This document shows, in pieces, positions 33,432-42,299 of a DNA stretch of 64,000 nt. Every line of letters begins with the position of its first letter. The stretch's first letter is position 1. The translations under genes and the position numbers were made by a program. The DNA is from Maribellus sp. CM-23. Its GTDB lineage: Bacteria > Bacteroidota > Bacteroidia > Bacteroidales > Prolixibacteraceae. Location: positions 124,001 through 188,000 of the forward strand of contig NZ_JADWYJ010000004.1 in the NCBI RefSeq assembly GCF_021354595.1, given 5' to 3'. The notes beneath the pieces were generated by a model, which ran no database searches, had not been told where the DNA came from, and worked only from the letters and a program-made list of their open reading frames with translations.

Positions 33432-36400
33432 TTATTGTCGCTTGTCGTAAATAAGCCGGTCGGTAAACACCGATTTGCCAAGTTGCAAACGGTAAATAAT
33501 AACTCCCGTAGCAACATTCGAAGGAATGTATTCGACGGTTACTTTTTCGTTTTCGTCTACATGCCTTCTCAGCAAAGTATTGATTTTTGCCCCCGATGCA
33601 TTGTAAAGTTCAAGCAAAGCAGGTCCGGCTTCTACTGCGGTGAAATCAAATACGACCCTTTCATTGAATGGATTGGGCCATACCTTGATTTCGATGCTCT
33701 GCGTGGCGGTGAGTTCCGGAGACGCTATGCTGGCTGATTTATTTCCTTTGGGTTTATGGATGATGACCGAACCGCCGCTAACCACCGTTGCCGGTTCTGC
33801 TGTTTCGTCGGTCTGTTCAATGTTGTTATCGTAAACAATCGCACCATCGTTATCAAGATCCCAGATTTTTATTCTGAATTTGTCGAGGTCGCTGCTGCCA
33901 CTAAGGGCTCCGTCAATAACTGAAATCATAAACCCGTAATTGCCACTGTCATTAATGGTTCCTACTCCTTTAAACTGGGCTTTGGCTCCTGAAATAATAA
34001 GTCGCATGGCATCGAAAGTCGAACTGTTGAATTTCAGGTTTCCGGCCTGGAACTGAAACTCGGTATGTCCCACCGGAACGTTACTCCCTTTTTTGTATTT
34101 GGCCACAAAACCAAAGTTGGCTCTGCCTGTAAGTGTCATGTCCTCTTTATAGGCACCTGCCGGAGACCAGATCCAACCTCCCCCGGTTACAAATCCGCCA
34201 TCGGGGTCATAAACCGGGATATAGTCGGAAAGCATCGTATCTAAATTGCCGCATGTATCGCTAACGATCAACTCAATGCGGTAAACTCCCGGCTCGTTGT
34301 AGGTATGAGAAGCAGTGGATGTTTGTGCAGAAGAATTTTGATGAGTGAAATAGCCGTCACCCCAGTTCCATTCCAGCTCTGCAATTGCTCCGGAACATTC
34401 GGCATTGGCAATAATCTCAGTTCCCACCGGGTTCGGATCAATAGGAGTAGTGAGTGAGACTATTTCTACTGAAACCGGACAATCTCCTTCGCAAGCCCCC
34501 ATGTTACAAGGTCTGTACTCAATGGTGTCCCCGCAGAGAGTTCCTCCATTCGAGGGATGTTGCAGTACTGTTCTTGTTCTGAATTGTGTTCCATCGCCGC
34601 ACTCGGCACTACAGTTACTCCATTCGCTCCACTCACTCAATACGCAGTCTATGATATAAGGAGTATCGTCACACACATCGCCAATATTGTCTTCATCGGA
34701 ATCCAACTGATCAGGATTATAAGTGTCCGGGCAGTTATCATCTGCATTGGCAACAAAACCTTCCGGCTGTCGGCATGAGACAGAATCAACAGCCACATCT
34801 CCATAACCGTCACCATCTACATCGGCGTACCAGGCAAAAGTCTGGACGTCTTCGTCGATTTCTCCGTCGCAATCGTTGTCGATGCCGTCGCAAACTTCCG
34901 GATTTCCCGGGAAAATATTTGGATTGGTATCATCGCAGTCGCCATCGCAACTGCTAACTCCGTCAGCGTCTTTATCGAGTGGATTGATTGACGGGTTAGT
35001 ATCATCACAATCAAGGTTGTTGAAAACATAACCATCGGGTGCAGAACAGGCCAGCGAGTCAATGTTTTCATCGCCAAATCCATCACCGTCAGCATCGGCA
35101 TACCAAACCGAGCCAACTCCCTCGTCTATGAGATTATCACCGTCATTATCTTTGCCATCACAGATTTCTGTTGCATTGGGGAAAACGGTCGGATCAGTGT
35201 CATCGAGGTCACCCTGGCAGGAAGAAAATCCATCATTATCTGCATCTAGCTCATTGGCAGGTACGACTCCGTCACAATCGTTGTCAATACCGTCGCAAAG
35301 TTCCGGTGCTCCCGGGTAAACAGTCATATCAGAGTCGTCGCAATCGAGGTTGTTTTCAACAAAGCCATCGGGTGTGGAACAAGCCAGCGAGTCAATGTTT
35401 TCATCGCCAAATCCATCACCGTCAGCATCGGCATACCAAACCGAGCCAACTCCCTCGTCTATGAGATTATCACCGTCATTATCCTTTCCATCGCAAATTT
35501 CCGGTGCATTGGGGAAAACACTTGGGTCAGAGTCATCCAAATCACCCTGGCAGGTAGAAAATCCATCATTGTCTGCGTCTAGTTCATTGGCAGGTATGTT
35601 TCCGTCGCAATCATTGTCGATACCGTCGCAAAGTTCCGGTGCTCCCGGATAAACGGTCACATCTGAGTCGTCGCAATCGAGGTTGTTTTCAACAAAGCCA
35701 TCGGGTCTGGAACAGGCCAGCGAGTCAACGTTTTCATCGCCAAAACCATCGCCGTCAGCATCTGCATACCAAACGGAGCCAACTCCCTCGTCAATCAGAC
35801 CATTGCCGTTATTATCGATGCCATCACAAACTTCTGTTGCATTTGGGAAAACGGTCGGATCAGTGTCATCGAGGTCACCCTGACAGGAAGAAAATCCGTC
35901 ATTATCAGCATCTAGCTCAGTGGTAGGTACATTACCGTCACAATCATTGTCGATTCCGTCGCAAAGTTCCGGTGCTCCCGGATAAACGGTGATATCAGAG
36001 TCGTCGCAATCGAGGTTGTTCTCAACAAAGCCATCGGGTGCGAAACAGGCTAGCGAGTCAATGTTTTCATCGCCAAATCCGTCACTGTCAGCATCGGCAT
36101 ACCAAACCGAGCCAACTTCTTCGTCAATCAGGCCATCACCATCATTATCCTTTCCATCGCAAATTTCCGGAGCATTGGGGAAAACGGTTGGGTCAGTGTC
36201 ATCCAAATCACCCTGACAGGAAGAAAATCCATCGTTGTCTGCATCCAATTCATTGGCGGGTACGTTTCCGTCACAATCATTGTCAATTCCGTCGCAAAGT
36301 TCGGGTGCTCCCGGATAAACGGTGATATCTGAGTCGTCGCAATCGAGGTTGTTTTCAACAAAGCCATCAGGTGCTGAACAGGCCATCGAGTCAATGTTTT

Positions 36401-39400
36401 CATCACCAAATCCATCGCCGTCAGCATCGGCATACCAAACGGAGCCAACTTCTTCGTCAATCAGGCCATTGCCGTTATTGTCTTTGCCATCGCAAACTTC
36501 TGTTGCACCAGGGAAAACCGTTGGGTCAGTGTCATCGAGGTCACCGTTGCAGGCCGAAAAACCATCGTTGTCTGCATCGAGTTCATCGGTAGGTATGTTT
36601 CCGTCACAATCATTGTCAATTCCGTCGCAAAGTTCGGGTGCTCCCGGATAAACAGTTATATCAGAGTCGTCGCAATCGAGGTTGTTGGAAACATAACCGG
36701 CAGGCGTTTCGCACGACAAAGAATCTGTTCCGAAAGCGCCGTAGCCATCTCCGTCGCTGTCCACATACCAGGTGCGAATGCCAAGAAGGATCTTGATCTC
36801 CTGTGTTTGATACGATCGGTTCCCATTGGTGTCAGCAAAAGTCCAGGTAACCGTGGTGTCGTAATCGATTGGCAAAGTTAAATCCGGAACTCCCGTAATT
36901 TGCCCACCGCAGTTGTCTGTCGCTGTGGGAGCAGTCCAGGCAGTAATTCTGCAGTCGGCAGAAAGCAATGGTAATACAGGAATATCAGGAGCCGGTTGTT
37001 CCGTGTCGTTAACTGTTACTTTAAACGAATCAACCCGGATGTTTCCATGAATATCTTCGGCAGTGTAAATTATGCTTGTTATCCCGACAGGGAAAGATGC
37101 ACCTGAAGAAAAGTTGCTTGCCAGGCTCGCCATAGCGCAGTTGTCTGTGGCTTGCAATTCTGCCCAGGTTACGAGGGCAGAACACAACCCGGCATCGTTT
37201 GAGACTGAAATATCAGCCGGTAGATTTACAATCGCAGGTGGGGTGGTATCAATAACCGTAATTTTTTGCGTGACAGTATCGGCCTTGTTTCCGGAATTGT
37301 CTTCAGCTGCCCAAAAGATGAGGGTTTCACCAACAGGGAATTCTGAGTTGAAGGCCAACCCATCGTTTCTTGTTCCGGTGGCTGTGACTTCATCCCGGTT
37401 GTCGGTGACCGACGGAGCAATGATTTCTACCAAAGCGCCGCACTGGCCGGGATCATTGTTTACTGTCATATTACTTACAGCACTAATTACCGGAGCAATT
37501 GTATCTTCCAAAACGGCAATCTTGAAATACACAATGTCGGATAGATTGGATGGATTGAGGCCATCGTCAGCGACTGTTAGCTCAACGTCGTAAGTCAGTC
37601 CGCTTTGTGCTGCAACCGGAGTAAAACTAAATTCTCCGGTAGACGAATTCAAAATCATTCCTGCATCCAAAGCAGCTTGGTTTATGGAATACGAAAGTAA
37701 CTGGATCGGAATATCGGGATCCGTTGCTGCGAAATTTAAGGTCAGCGTCGAATCAAAATCAATAAACTGATCATCCACCAGATCAAGTGTTGGCGGTGAA
37801 TTGGTTTCGACAACCGAAATGGTGAATGTCGCGGTGTCAGCCAGTGTATCCGGGTTATTTCCATCATCGGTTACTGTAACCGTTACGGTATAATCTGTTC
37901 CTCCCTGTTCTTCTAAAGGAATCCAGGAAAATGCCCCTGAATTTGGGTCAATGGTCATTCCCAGGGCCAGTGAGGCATTGTCCAAAGTATAGGTCAACTG
38001 TTGAGGGGGAAAATCGTCGTCGCTTGCCGTTACATTGAATGCCAGTTCTTCGAATTCATTTATGGTTTTGTTTTCGATGGAATCCAGCACCGGTGGAATA
38101 TTGTCGGGTAGCGTTGTAACAGAGCCGTTTGCAGTTGTTGGGATAAGATAGCTTACGATTGTTCCTCCGTTGAATGCGTTGTATTCATAAATCGAGAAAT
38201 AATAGGTACGGTTGGCAGTAAGGCCTGTTACAATAATGTTGTCGTCTTCGCCATCATATACAACATAATTGCCCGAACCGATTGAATCTCCGGCGCCCAG
38301 GTAAGTGTTTTCGATGTAATTTACATTGTCAACGGGATCTGAATCAACCGGAGAACCTTCGCGCATTACAATTATCCTTTTCTGACCGCTTCCCGGAAGG
38401 AAATTGATCTGGAATGAATTTTTTGTGATCAGGGTAGCATCCAGTACCTGCGCATTTTCCTGCGGAGGCCCGAGTGTGGTGAATTTTCCGGTTAACGGAG
38501 GCCTTAAAAGTACAGGACCAACATTTCCATTGTATTCATAGGCCGCCAGATGGTAGGTTGTTCCGCCTTCGAGGTCGAGCATGGTGAAATTATTGGCAGT
38601 TCCTTTGTAAACCACATAGTTCTGATCGCCCAAATGACCGTTTCTTCCAAAATACTGGTTCCACGAATAGGTGGTTGTATCTTTGGGTTCAACACTAACC
38701 GGACTTCCTTTTTTGGCAACCACCATCCGGCGTTGTCCATTCCCGTTTGTCCACGATACATTCCCTGATTCGGGGGTAATTCCGCTAACTGCCAGGTTGG
38801 AAGCTTGTATGGTAGGAGGGCCGTAAGTCCATCCATCCGTTGAGTCATGGGCCGAAGTGAGGTAATCGATGTCTGTTCCTGTTCCTCCGTATTCAAAAAT
38901 CTTAAAGTAGTACTGTGTGTTGGTCCCCAATCCTTTGGCATAGGCGAAATAGCTGGCGCCGTCGTAAATTACTTTTTGTCCCGGACTTATTTCGGGAGCA
39001 AGCCTGAAATCTTCGTTGGCCACATAATCCACTCCATCTTGCGGAACTGCATCAACCGGTTGTCCTTCGCGGGCAATGATGATTCGGTTGTCACCAGCTC
39101 CTTTCGTCCACATTAATCCAAGCTGGTTGCCATCAGTACTGTTTATTCTGAAATCGGTAGCAGGTGCCGGAGGTTCAAAAGTCACGGTAAAGGAGCCGAT
39201 CTCGGGATCTATCTGTTTGTAAACGGGGGCCTGTATTCCGTTGTACTCAAAAATGGCAAAGTGGTAGGTATTTCCGGGATCGATGCTGGTGATCTCGGTA
39301 TAGACTGTATCCATATTATTGCCATCCGTTCCGGAATAGGTATAACTGAATATGGTACTGTTGTCGCCGATTTTTGCCCCGCCACCAAAGTAGGTGGAGG

Positions 39401-41420
39401 CATAATAGGTTTTCAAATTTTTCGGAACTCCGTCAACGGGTGCATTGGCCTGGGCCAGAATCAGCCTTCGCCCGCCGCTACCTGGTGTCCAGTAGATTCG
39501 AAGTTTGTCGAGTGTGATAAGTTTAAAGTGCATGTCTCGGGCGGAAGTTTCTGGAGCTGCAGCTGTTGATCTTACCCCTTTAAGCGTTTCGCTTAGCAGG
39601 TAATTACTGATGTCTCCGCTTCCGTTGTATTCAATTACCTCAAAATAATATCTTGTGCCTATTTCTAGGCTGTCGATATCAGCATAGTAACCGGTGCCAT
39701 CGTAAACTACTTTTTGCCCGGGTGCGATTTCGGGTGCTAAATTAAAGGCTCGGTTGGCCGTATACTGTACTCCATTGGAAGGAACAGCTGTAATGGCAGA
39801 ATCTTTTCGAGCAAGAATTATGCGCCTGTCACCATCTCCGGGAGTCCACATCAAACGCATGGAATTTCCTTCAATGGAGTAAAAGTTCAGCGTACGGGAT
39901 GGCTCGGTTGGTGGTGGAGGTAATTTTGTTGTAAATGAAAAGGTATCAACGTTTGTGGTGGCGTACACCGGAGAATTGGTCCCGTTAAATTCAAATGCTG
40001 CAACATGGTAGGTTTTGTTCGGACTTAATCCGGCAAAACAGGTAGTATCAGTTCCTTTGTAAACCACATAATTCCCGTTTCCAACATGTCCGTATGAACC
40101 AAAGGTACTGTTCCAGGAAGAAATCCGAACAAATTGTGTCGGGACATAATCAACCGGAGCACCTTCTTTCATGACAACAATTCTGCCCATTCCGTTACCG
40201 GGAGTGTAGTTTAGTTGTGCCAGGTAGGCGCTGACGGAAACGGTATCTATATTACTGACATTTACCGAAGGGACTGCTTGTGTGGACTCACTGTGTGTCG
40301 GGAATTCACTGGTTAAATAGCCGATCTTGTTGCCGGATCCGCTGTATTCAAAAACTGCGAAATGGTAAGTAGTTCCCGCTTTTAGGTTGTGTATATAGCA
40401 GTTGTTGTAGGCGTTGTCGTACACCACTTTTTGCCCGGGAGCAATCGAATCTGCCTGATCGAAATACGACGATTCTTTGTAATCTATATTGTTTTGCGGA
40501 AGTGCATCCACCGGTGCACCTTCACGGGCAACAACAATACGTCGTGTCCCATTTCCCGGAGTCCAGCTTAGTTGTAACTGATCGCCTTCGATCAAACCAG
40601 AAGTTTGCAAGTTGGTGGAGGCAACAGTGGGATTACTTAAAGTTGTAGTATTCGCACGTGCCGGATTTGTTGTTAGATACACGGGGCCGGAACTGCCGTT
40701 GTATTCAAAGGCCGCGAAGTGATAAGTTGAATCAGGATAAAGATTTGTGACAGTGAATGAACCGCTGGTTCCCTTATACACGACAAAATTTCCGTTTCCG
40801 ATAATCGATGCTTCGTTTATGCCGCGGTAGTGCATCGCCGTGTTGGATTTGTATGAAATCAACTCAACGGGATTGGCATCGACCGGAGAACCTGCCTTGC
40901 ATAATACAATTGTTGCATTACCGTCGCCACGGATCCAGTTCAGATCCATTGAGTTTCCGTTAATGTTCGAGATCTGGAACGATGTAGCCTGAACTTCCGG
41001 GGCGAAGAGGGTGGTAACCGTATCTGCCAGGTAGCTGGAGGTGAGGTACTCGGTGTCGAAACTGGTACCGTTAAACTCATAAATGGCTAAATGATATTCG
41101 GTTTCAGCCACCAATCCGTTAATGGTAAATCCTGTTGAAGCACCTGAATATACCACGAACTCATCGGTTGCGATTTGCTGCCCGCTTCCAAATGTACTGT
41201 TGGCATTGTAAGTCGATCCGTTTTGAGGAACAGCGGTAACCGGCGATCCCATTTTCATAATGGCTATTCGGTAAGCGCCGTTACCTTTTGTAAAGTTCAC
41301 ATACATCGAGTTCCCCTGAATGTTACTGGGAACCAGATTGCTCGAGGGAGTAGTTGGCTCAGCGGCAAAGCCAATGCCGCACAGCAACATAAAAAATGTA
41401 AGCAAGTAAAATAATTTCAT
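33432..41420 (-). CDS. Giant T9SS-secreted multidomain surface protein
   Basis: 2662 residues. Order: signal peptide (MKLFYLLTFFMLLCGIGFA); nine FN3-like repeats of ~118 residues (~20-1085) sharing GRRIVVAREGAPVDALP, GQKVVYDG and YHFAVFEYNG motifs; two cadherin/He_PIG-like domains (~1085-1285); HYR-like domains (~1285-1540); a 111-residue MopE-like repeat array with CDD, CDGIDNDCDG and DADGDGFGD calcium-type loops (~1549-2250); one TSP1 domain (SEWSEWSNCSAECGDGTQFR); a PKD domain (WNWGDGYFTHQN); a GGGWIWSPAGAY post-COAP-1-like domain; and a type A sorting domain starting VWPNPFNERVVFDF. It would cross the outer membrane by T9SS and be attached outside, most likely as an adhesin or matrix-binding protein. 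Ligand unknown. A LytS/LytTR pair lies directly upstream on the same strand. Confidence 0.9.
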   Translation of the reverse strand: MKLFYLLTFFMLLCGIGFAAEPTTPSSNLVPSNIQGNSMYVNFTKGNGAYRIAIMKMGSPVTAVPQNGSTYNANSTFGSGQQIATDEFVVYSGASTGFTINGLVAETEYHLAIYEFNGTSFDTEYLTSSYLADTVTTLFAPEVQATSFQISNINGNSMDLNWIRGDGNATIVLCKAGSPVDANPVELISYKSNTAMHYRGINEASIIGNGNFVVYKGTSGSFTVTNLYPDSTYHFAAFEYNGSSGPVYLTTNPARANTTTLSNPTVASTNLQTSGLIEGDQLQLSWTPGNGTRRIVVAREGAPVDALPQNNIDYKESSYFDQADSIAPGQKVVYDNAYNNCYIHNLKAGTTYHFAVFEYSGSGNKIGYLTSEFPTHSESTQAVPSVNVSNIDTVSVSAYLAQLNYTPGNGMGRIVVMKEGAPVDYVPTQFVRISSWNSTFGSYGHVGNGNYVVYKGTDTTCFAGLSPNKTYHVAAFEFNGTNSPVYATTNVDTFSFTTKLPPPPTEPSRTLNFYSIEGNSMRLMWTPGDGDRRIILARKDSAITAVPSNGVQYTANRAFNLAPEIAPGQKVVYDGTGYYADIDSLEIGTRYYFEVIEYNGSGDISNYLLSETLKGVRSTAAAPETSARDMHFKLITLDKLRIYWTPGSGGRRLILAQANAPVDGVPKNLKTYYASTYFGGGAKIGDNSTIFSYTYSGTDGNNMDTVYTEITSIDPGNTYHFAIFEYNGIQAPVYKQIDPEIGSFTVTFEPPAPATDFRINSTDGNQLGLMWTKGAGDNRIIIAREGQPVDAVPQDGVDYVANEDFRLAPEISPGQKVIYDGASYFAYAKGLGTNTQYYFKIFEYGGTGTDIDYLTSAHDSTDGWTYGPPTIQASNLAVSGITPESGNVSWTNGNGQRRMVVAKKGSPVSVEPKDTTTYSWNQYFGRNGHLGDQNYVVYKGTANNFTMLDLEGGTTYHLAAYEYNGNVGPVLLRPPLTGKFTTLGPPQENAQVLDATLITKNSFQINFLPGSGQKRIIVMREGSPVDSDPVDNVNYIENTYLGAGDSIGSGNYVVYDGEDDNIIVTGLTANRTYYFSIYEYNAFNGGTIVSYLIPTTANGSVTTLPDNIPPVLDSIENKTINEFEELAFNVTASDDDFPPQQLTYTLDNASLALGMTIDPNSGAFSWIPLEEQGGTDYTVTVTVTDDGNNPDTLADTATFTISVVETNSPPTLDLVDDQFIDFDSTLTLNFAATDPDIPIQLLSYSINQAALDAGMILNSSTGEFSFTPVAAQSGLTYDVELTVADDGLNPSNLSDIVYFKIAVLEDTIAPVISAVSNMTVNNDPGQCGALVEIIAPSVTDNRDEVTATGTRNDGLAFNSEFPVGETLIFWAAEDNSGNKADTVTQKITVIDTTPPAIVNLPADISVSNDAGLCSALVTWAELQATDNCAMASLASNFSSGASFPVGITSIIYTAEDIHGNIRVDSFKVTVNDTEQPAPDIPVLPLLSADCRITAWTAPTATDNCGGQITGVPDLTLPIDYDTTVTWTFADTNGNRSYQTQEIKILLGIRTWYVDSDGDGYGAFGTDSLSCETPAGYVSNNLDCDDSDITVYPGAPELCDGIDNDCDGNIPTDELDADNDGFSACNGDLDDTDPTVFPGATEVCDGKDNNGNGLIDEEVGSVWYADADGDGFGDENIDSMACSAPDGFVENNLDCDDSDITVYPGAPELCDGIDNDCDGNVPANELDADNDGFSSCQGDLDDTDPTVFPNAPEICDGKDNDGDGLIDEEVGSVWYADADSDGFGDENIDSLACFAPDGFVENNLDCDDSDITVYPGAPELCDGIDNDCDGNVPTTELDADNDGFSSCQGDLDDTDPTVFPNATEVCDGIDNNGNGLIDEGVGSVWYADADGDGFGDENVDSLACSRPDGFVENNLDCDDSDVTVYPGAPELCDGIDNDCDGNIPANELDADNDGFSTCQGDLDDSDPSVFPNAPEICDGKDNDGDNLIDEGVGSVWYADADGDGFGDENIDSLACSTPDGFVENNLDCDDSDMTVYPGAPELCDGIDNDCDGVVPANELDADNDGFSSCQGDLDDTDPTVFPNATEICDGKDNDGDNLIDEGVGSVWYADADGDGFGDENIDSLACSAPDGYVFNNLDCDDTNPSINPLDKDADGVSSCDGDCDDTNPNIFPGNPEVCDGIDNDCDGEIDEDVQTFAWYADVDGDGYGDVAVDSVSCRQPEGFVANADDNCPDTYNPDQLDSDEDNIGDVCDDTPYIIDCVLSEWSEWSNCSAECGDGTQFRTRTVLQHPSNGGTLCGDTIEYRPCNMGACEGDCPVSVEIVSLTTPIDPNPVGTEIIANAECSGAIAELEWNWGDGYFTHQNSSAQTSTASHTYNEPGVYRIELIVSDTCGNLDTMLSDYIPVYDPDGGFVTGGGWIWSPAGAYKEDMTLTGRANFGFVAKYKKGSNVPVGHTEFQFQAGNLKFNSSTFDAMRLIISGAKAQFKGVGTINDSGNYGFMISVIDGALSGSSDLDKFRIKIWDLDNDGAIVYDNNIEQTDETAEPATVVSGGSVIIHKPKGNKSASIASPELTATQSIEIKVWPNPFNERVVFDFTAVEAGPALLELYNASGAKINTLLRRHVDENEKVTVEYIPSNVATGVIIYRLQLGKSVFTDRLIYDKRQ
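34660..36775 (-). repeat. 333-bp in-frame tandem repeat array (MopE-like, calcium-type)
   Basis: Five full 111-codon units plus two shorter terminal units inside the 2662-residue protein gene. Each unit encodes VWYADADGDGFGDENIDSLA, CDDSDITVYPGAPELCDGID and GDLDDTDPTVFPNAPEICDG. The nucleotide sequence is nearly identical between units over long stretches, which implies recent duplication or gene conversion. The last units diverge in sequence and length. Confidence 0.92.
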
Positions 41421-41582
41421 AACCCATCAATTTATAGAACACCTTATCTTTTATCTGTCCAATGTTGAAGAAATGGAGCGAAGTGATTAAGATGGCGTTG
41501 TTGTTCGTCTTTTGATGCGTCAAATTAGGGCACTCCCGTTTTTTATGAAAGTGCGTATGTGTGAATGGTAACTACCGGCTTG

Positions 41583-42299
41583 TCAGTGGTTGTTTTGAAT
41601 GAGTTTGACAACTTCCTCCCGCCGGTTTCGGGCGATGGGAAGCACGTGGTTGTTGCTCATCAACACTTCTCCGCCATCGCGTTTGAAATACTTGGTGATA
41701 AAACCGGGGTGAGCCAGGTATGATTTGTGAATGCGGATAAAAACACTGTCGGGAAGCATTTCTTCAAAATGCTTAAGCGTTTTGCTGGCAATAATTTTTC
41801 TGTTTTCGGTGCAGTAAATCTCCGAATAATTTCCGTCCGACTTTATGTAAATGATGGAGTTATAGTTGATAAATTCGATTCCGTCAAAAACCGGAACGGC
41901 AATTTTGTCACCCCGTTTTTGCTCCTGTGTTTTTTGCCTGTTTCGGATAGCCAGGTGAACAACCTTTTCCAGCTCGTCGGGTAATACGGGTTTTAGCAGG
42001 TAAGCAATGGCTTTTGTGCCAACGGTTTGAATGGCGAATTCTTGGTGTGCCGTGGTAATAATAACATCCACTTTCAGGTCTTCCAGAAGCTCCAGAATGT
42101 CGATCCCCGAAAGGCCCGGCATTTCGATGTCGAGAAAAACGAGGTCAGGTTTTTCGGCTCTTATTTTCTTTAGCCCTTCTACGGGGTTGTTGCTGGTAAA
42201 CAGAATTTCAACTTGTTCGTCGAAACACTCGCGCAGGTCGTAAGAGAGGGTTTCTGTTGCGTGCTTTTCGTCGTCGATAATACAGGTTCTGAGTTTCAT
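41583..42299 (-). CDS. LytTR-family response regulator
   Basis: 238 residues. Receiver domain ~3-120 with acidic pair IIDDE, phospho-acceptor Asp57 in LVFLDIEMPG, Thr82/83 in ITTAHQ and Lys103 in YLLKPV. LytTR DNA-binding domain ~138-236 (YIKSDGNYSEIYCTENRKII, FIRIHKSYLAHPGFITKYF). The start overlaps the kinase stop by 4 bp (ATGA), so the two form a coupled two-component system. The giant surface protein gene follows 162 bp downstream on the same strand, and another surface-protein operon is divergent from the kinase; either may be the target. Confidence 0.95.
   Translation of the reverse strand: MKLRTCIIDDEKHATETLSYDLRECFDEQVEILFTSNNPVEGLKKIRAEKPDLVFLDIEMPGLSGIDILELLEDLKVDVIITTAHQEFAIQTVGTKAIAYLLKPVLPDELEKVVHLAIRNRQKTQEQKRGDKIAVPVFDGIEFINYNSIIYIKSDGNYSEIYCTENRKIIASKTLKHFEEMLPDSVFIRIHKSYLAHPGFITKYFKRDGGEVLMSNNHVLPIARNRREEVVKLIQNNH

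Noticed and set aside
35060..36840. Ser/Pro-rich and His-rich proteins on the opposite strand of the 333-bp repeats
   Set aside because: Antisense shadows of the repeat array.
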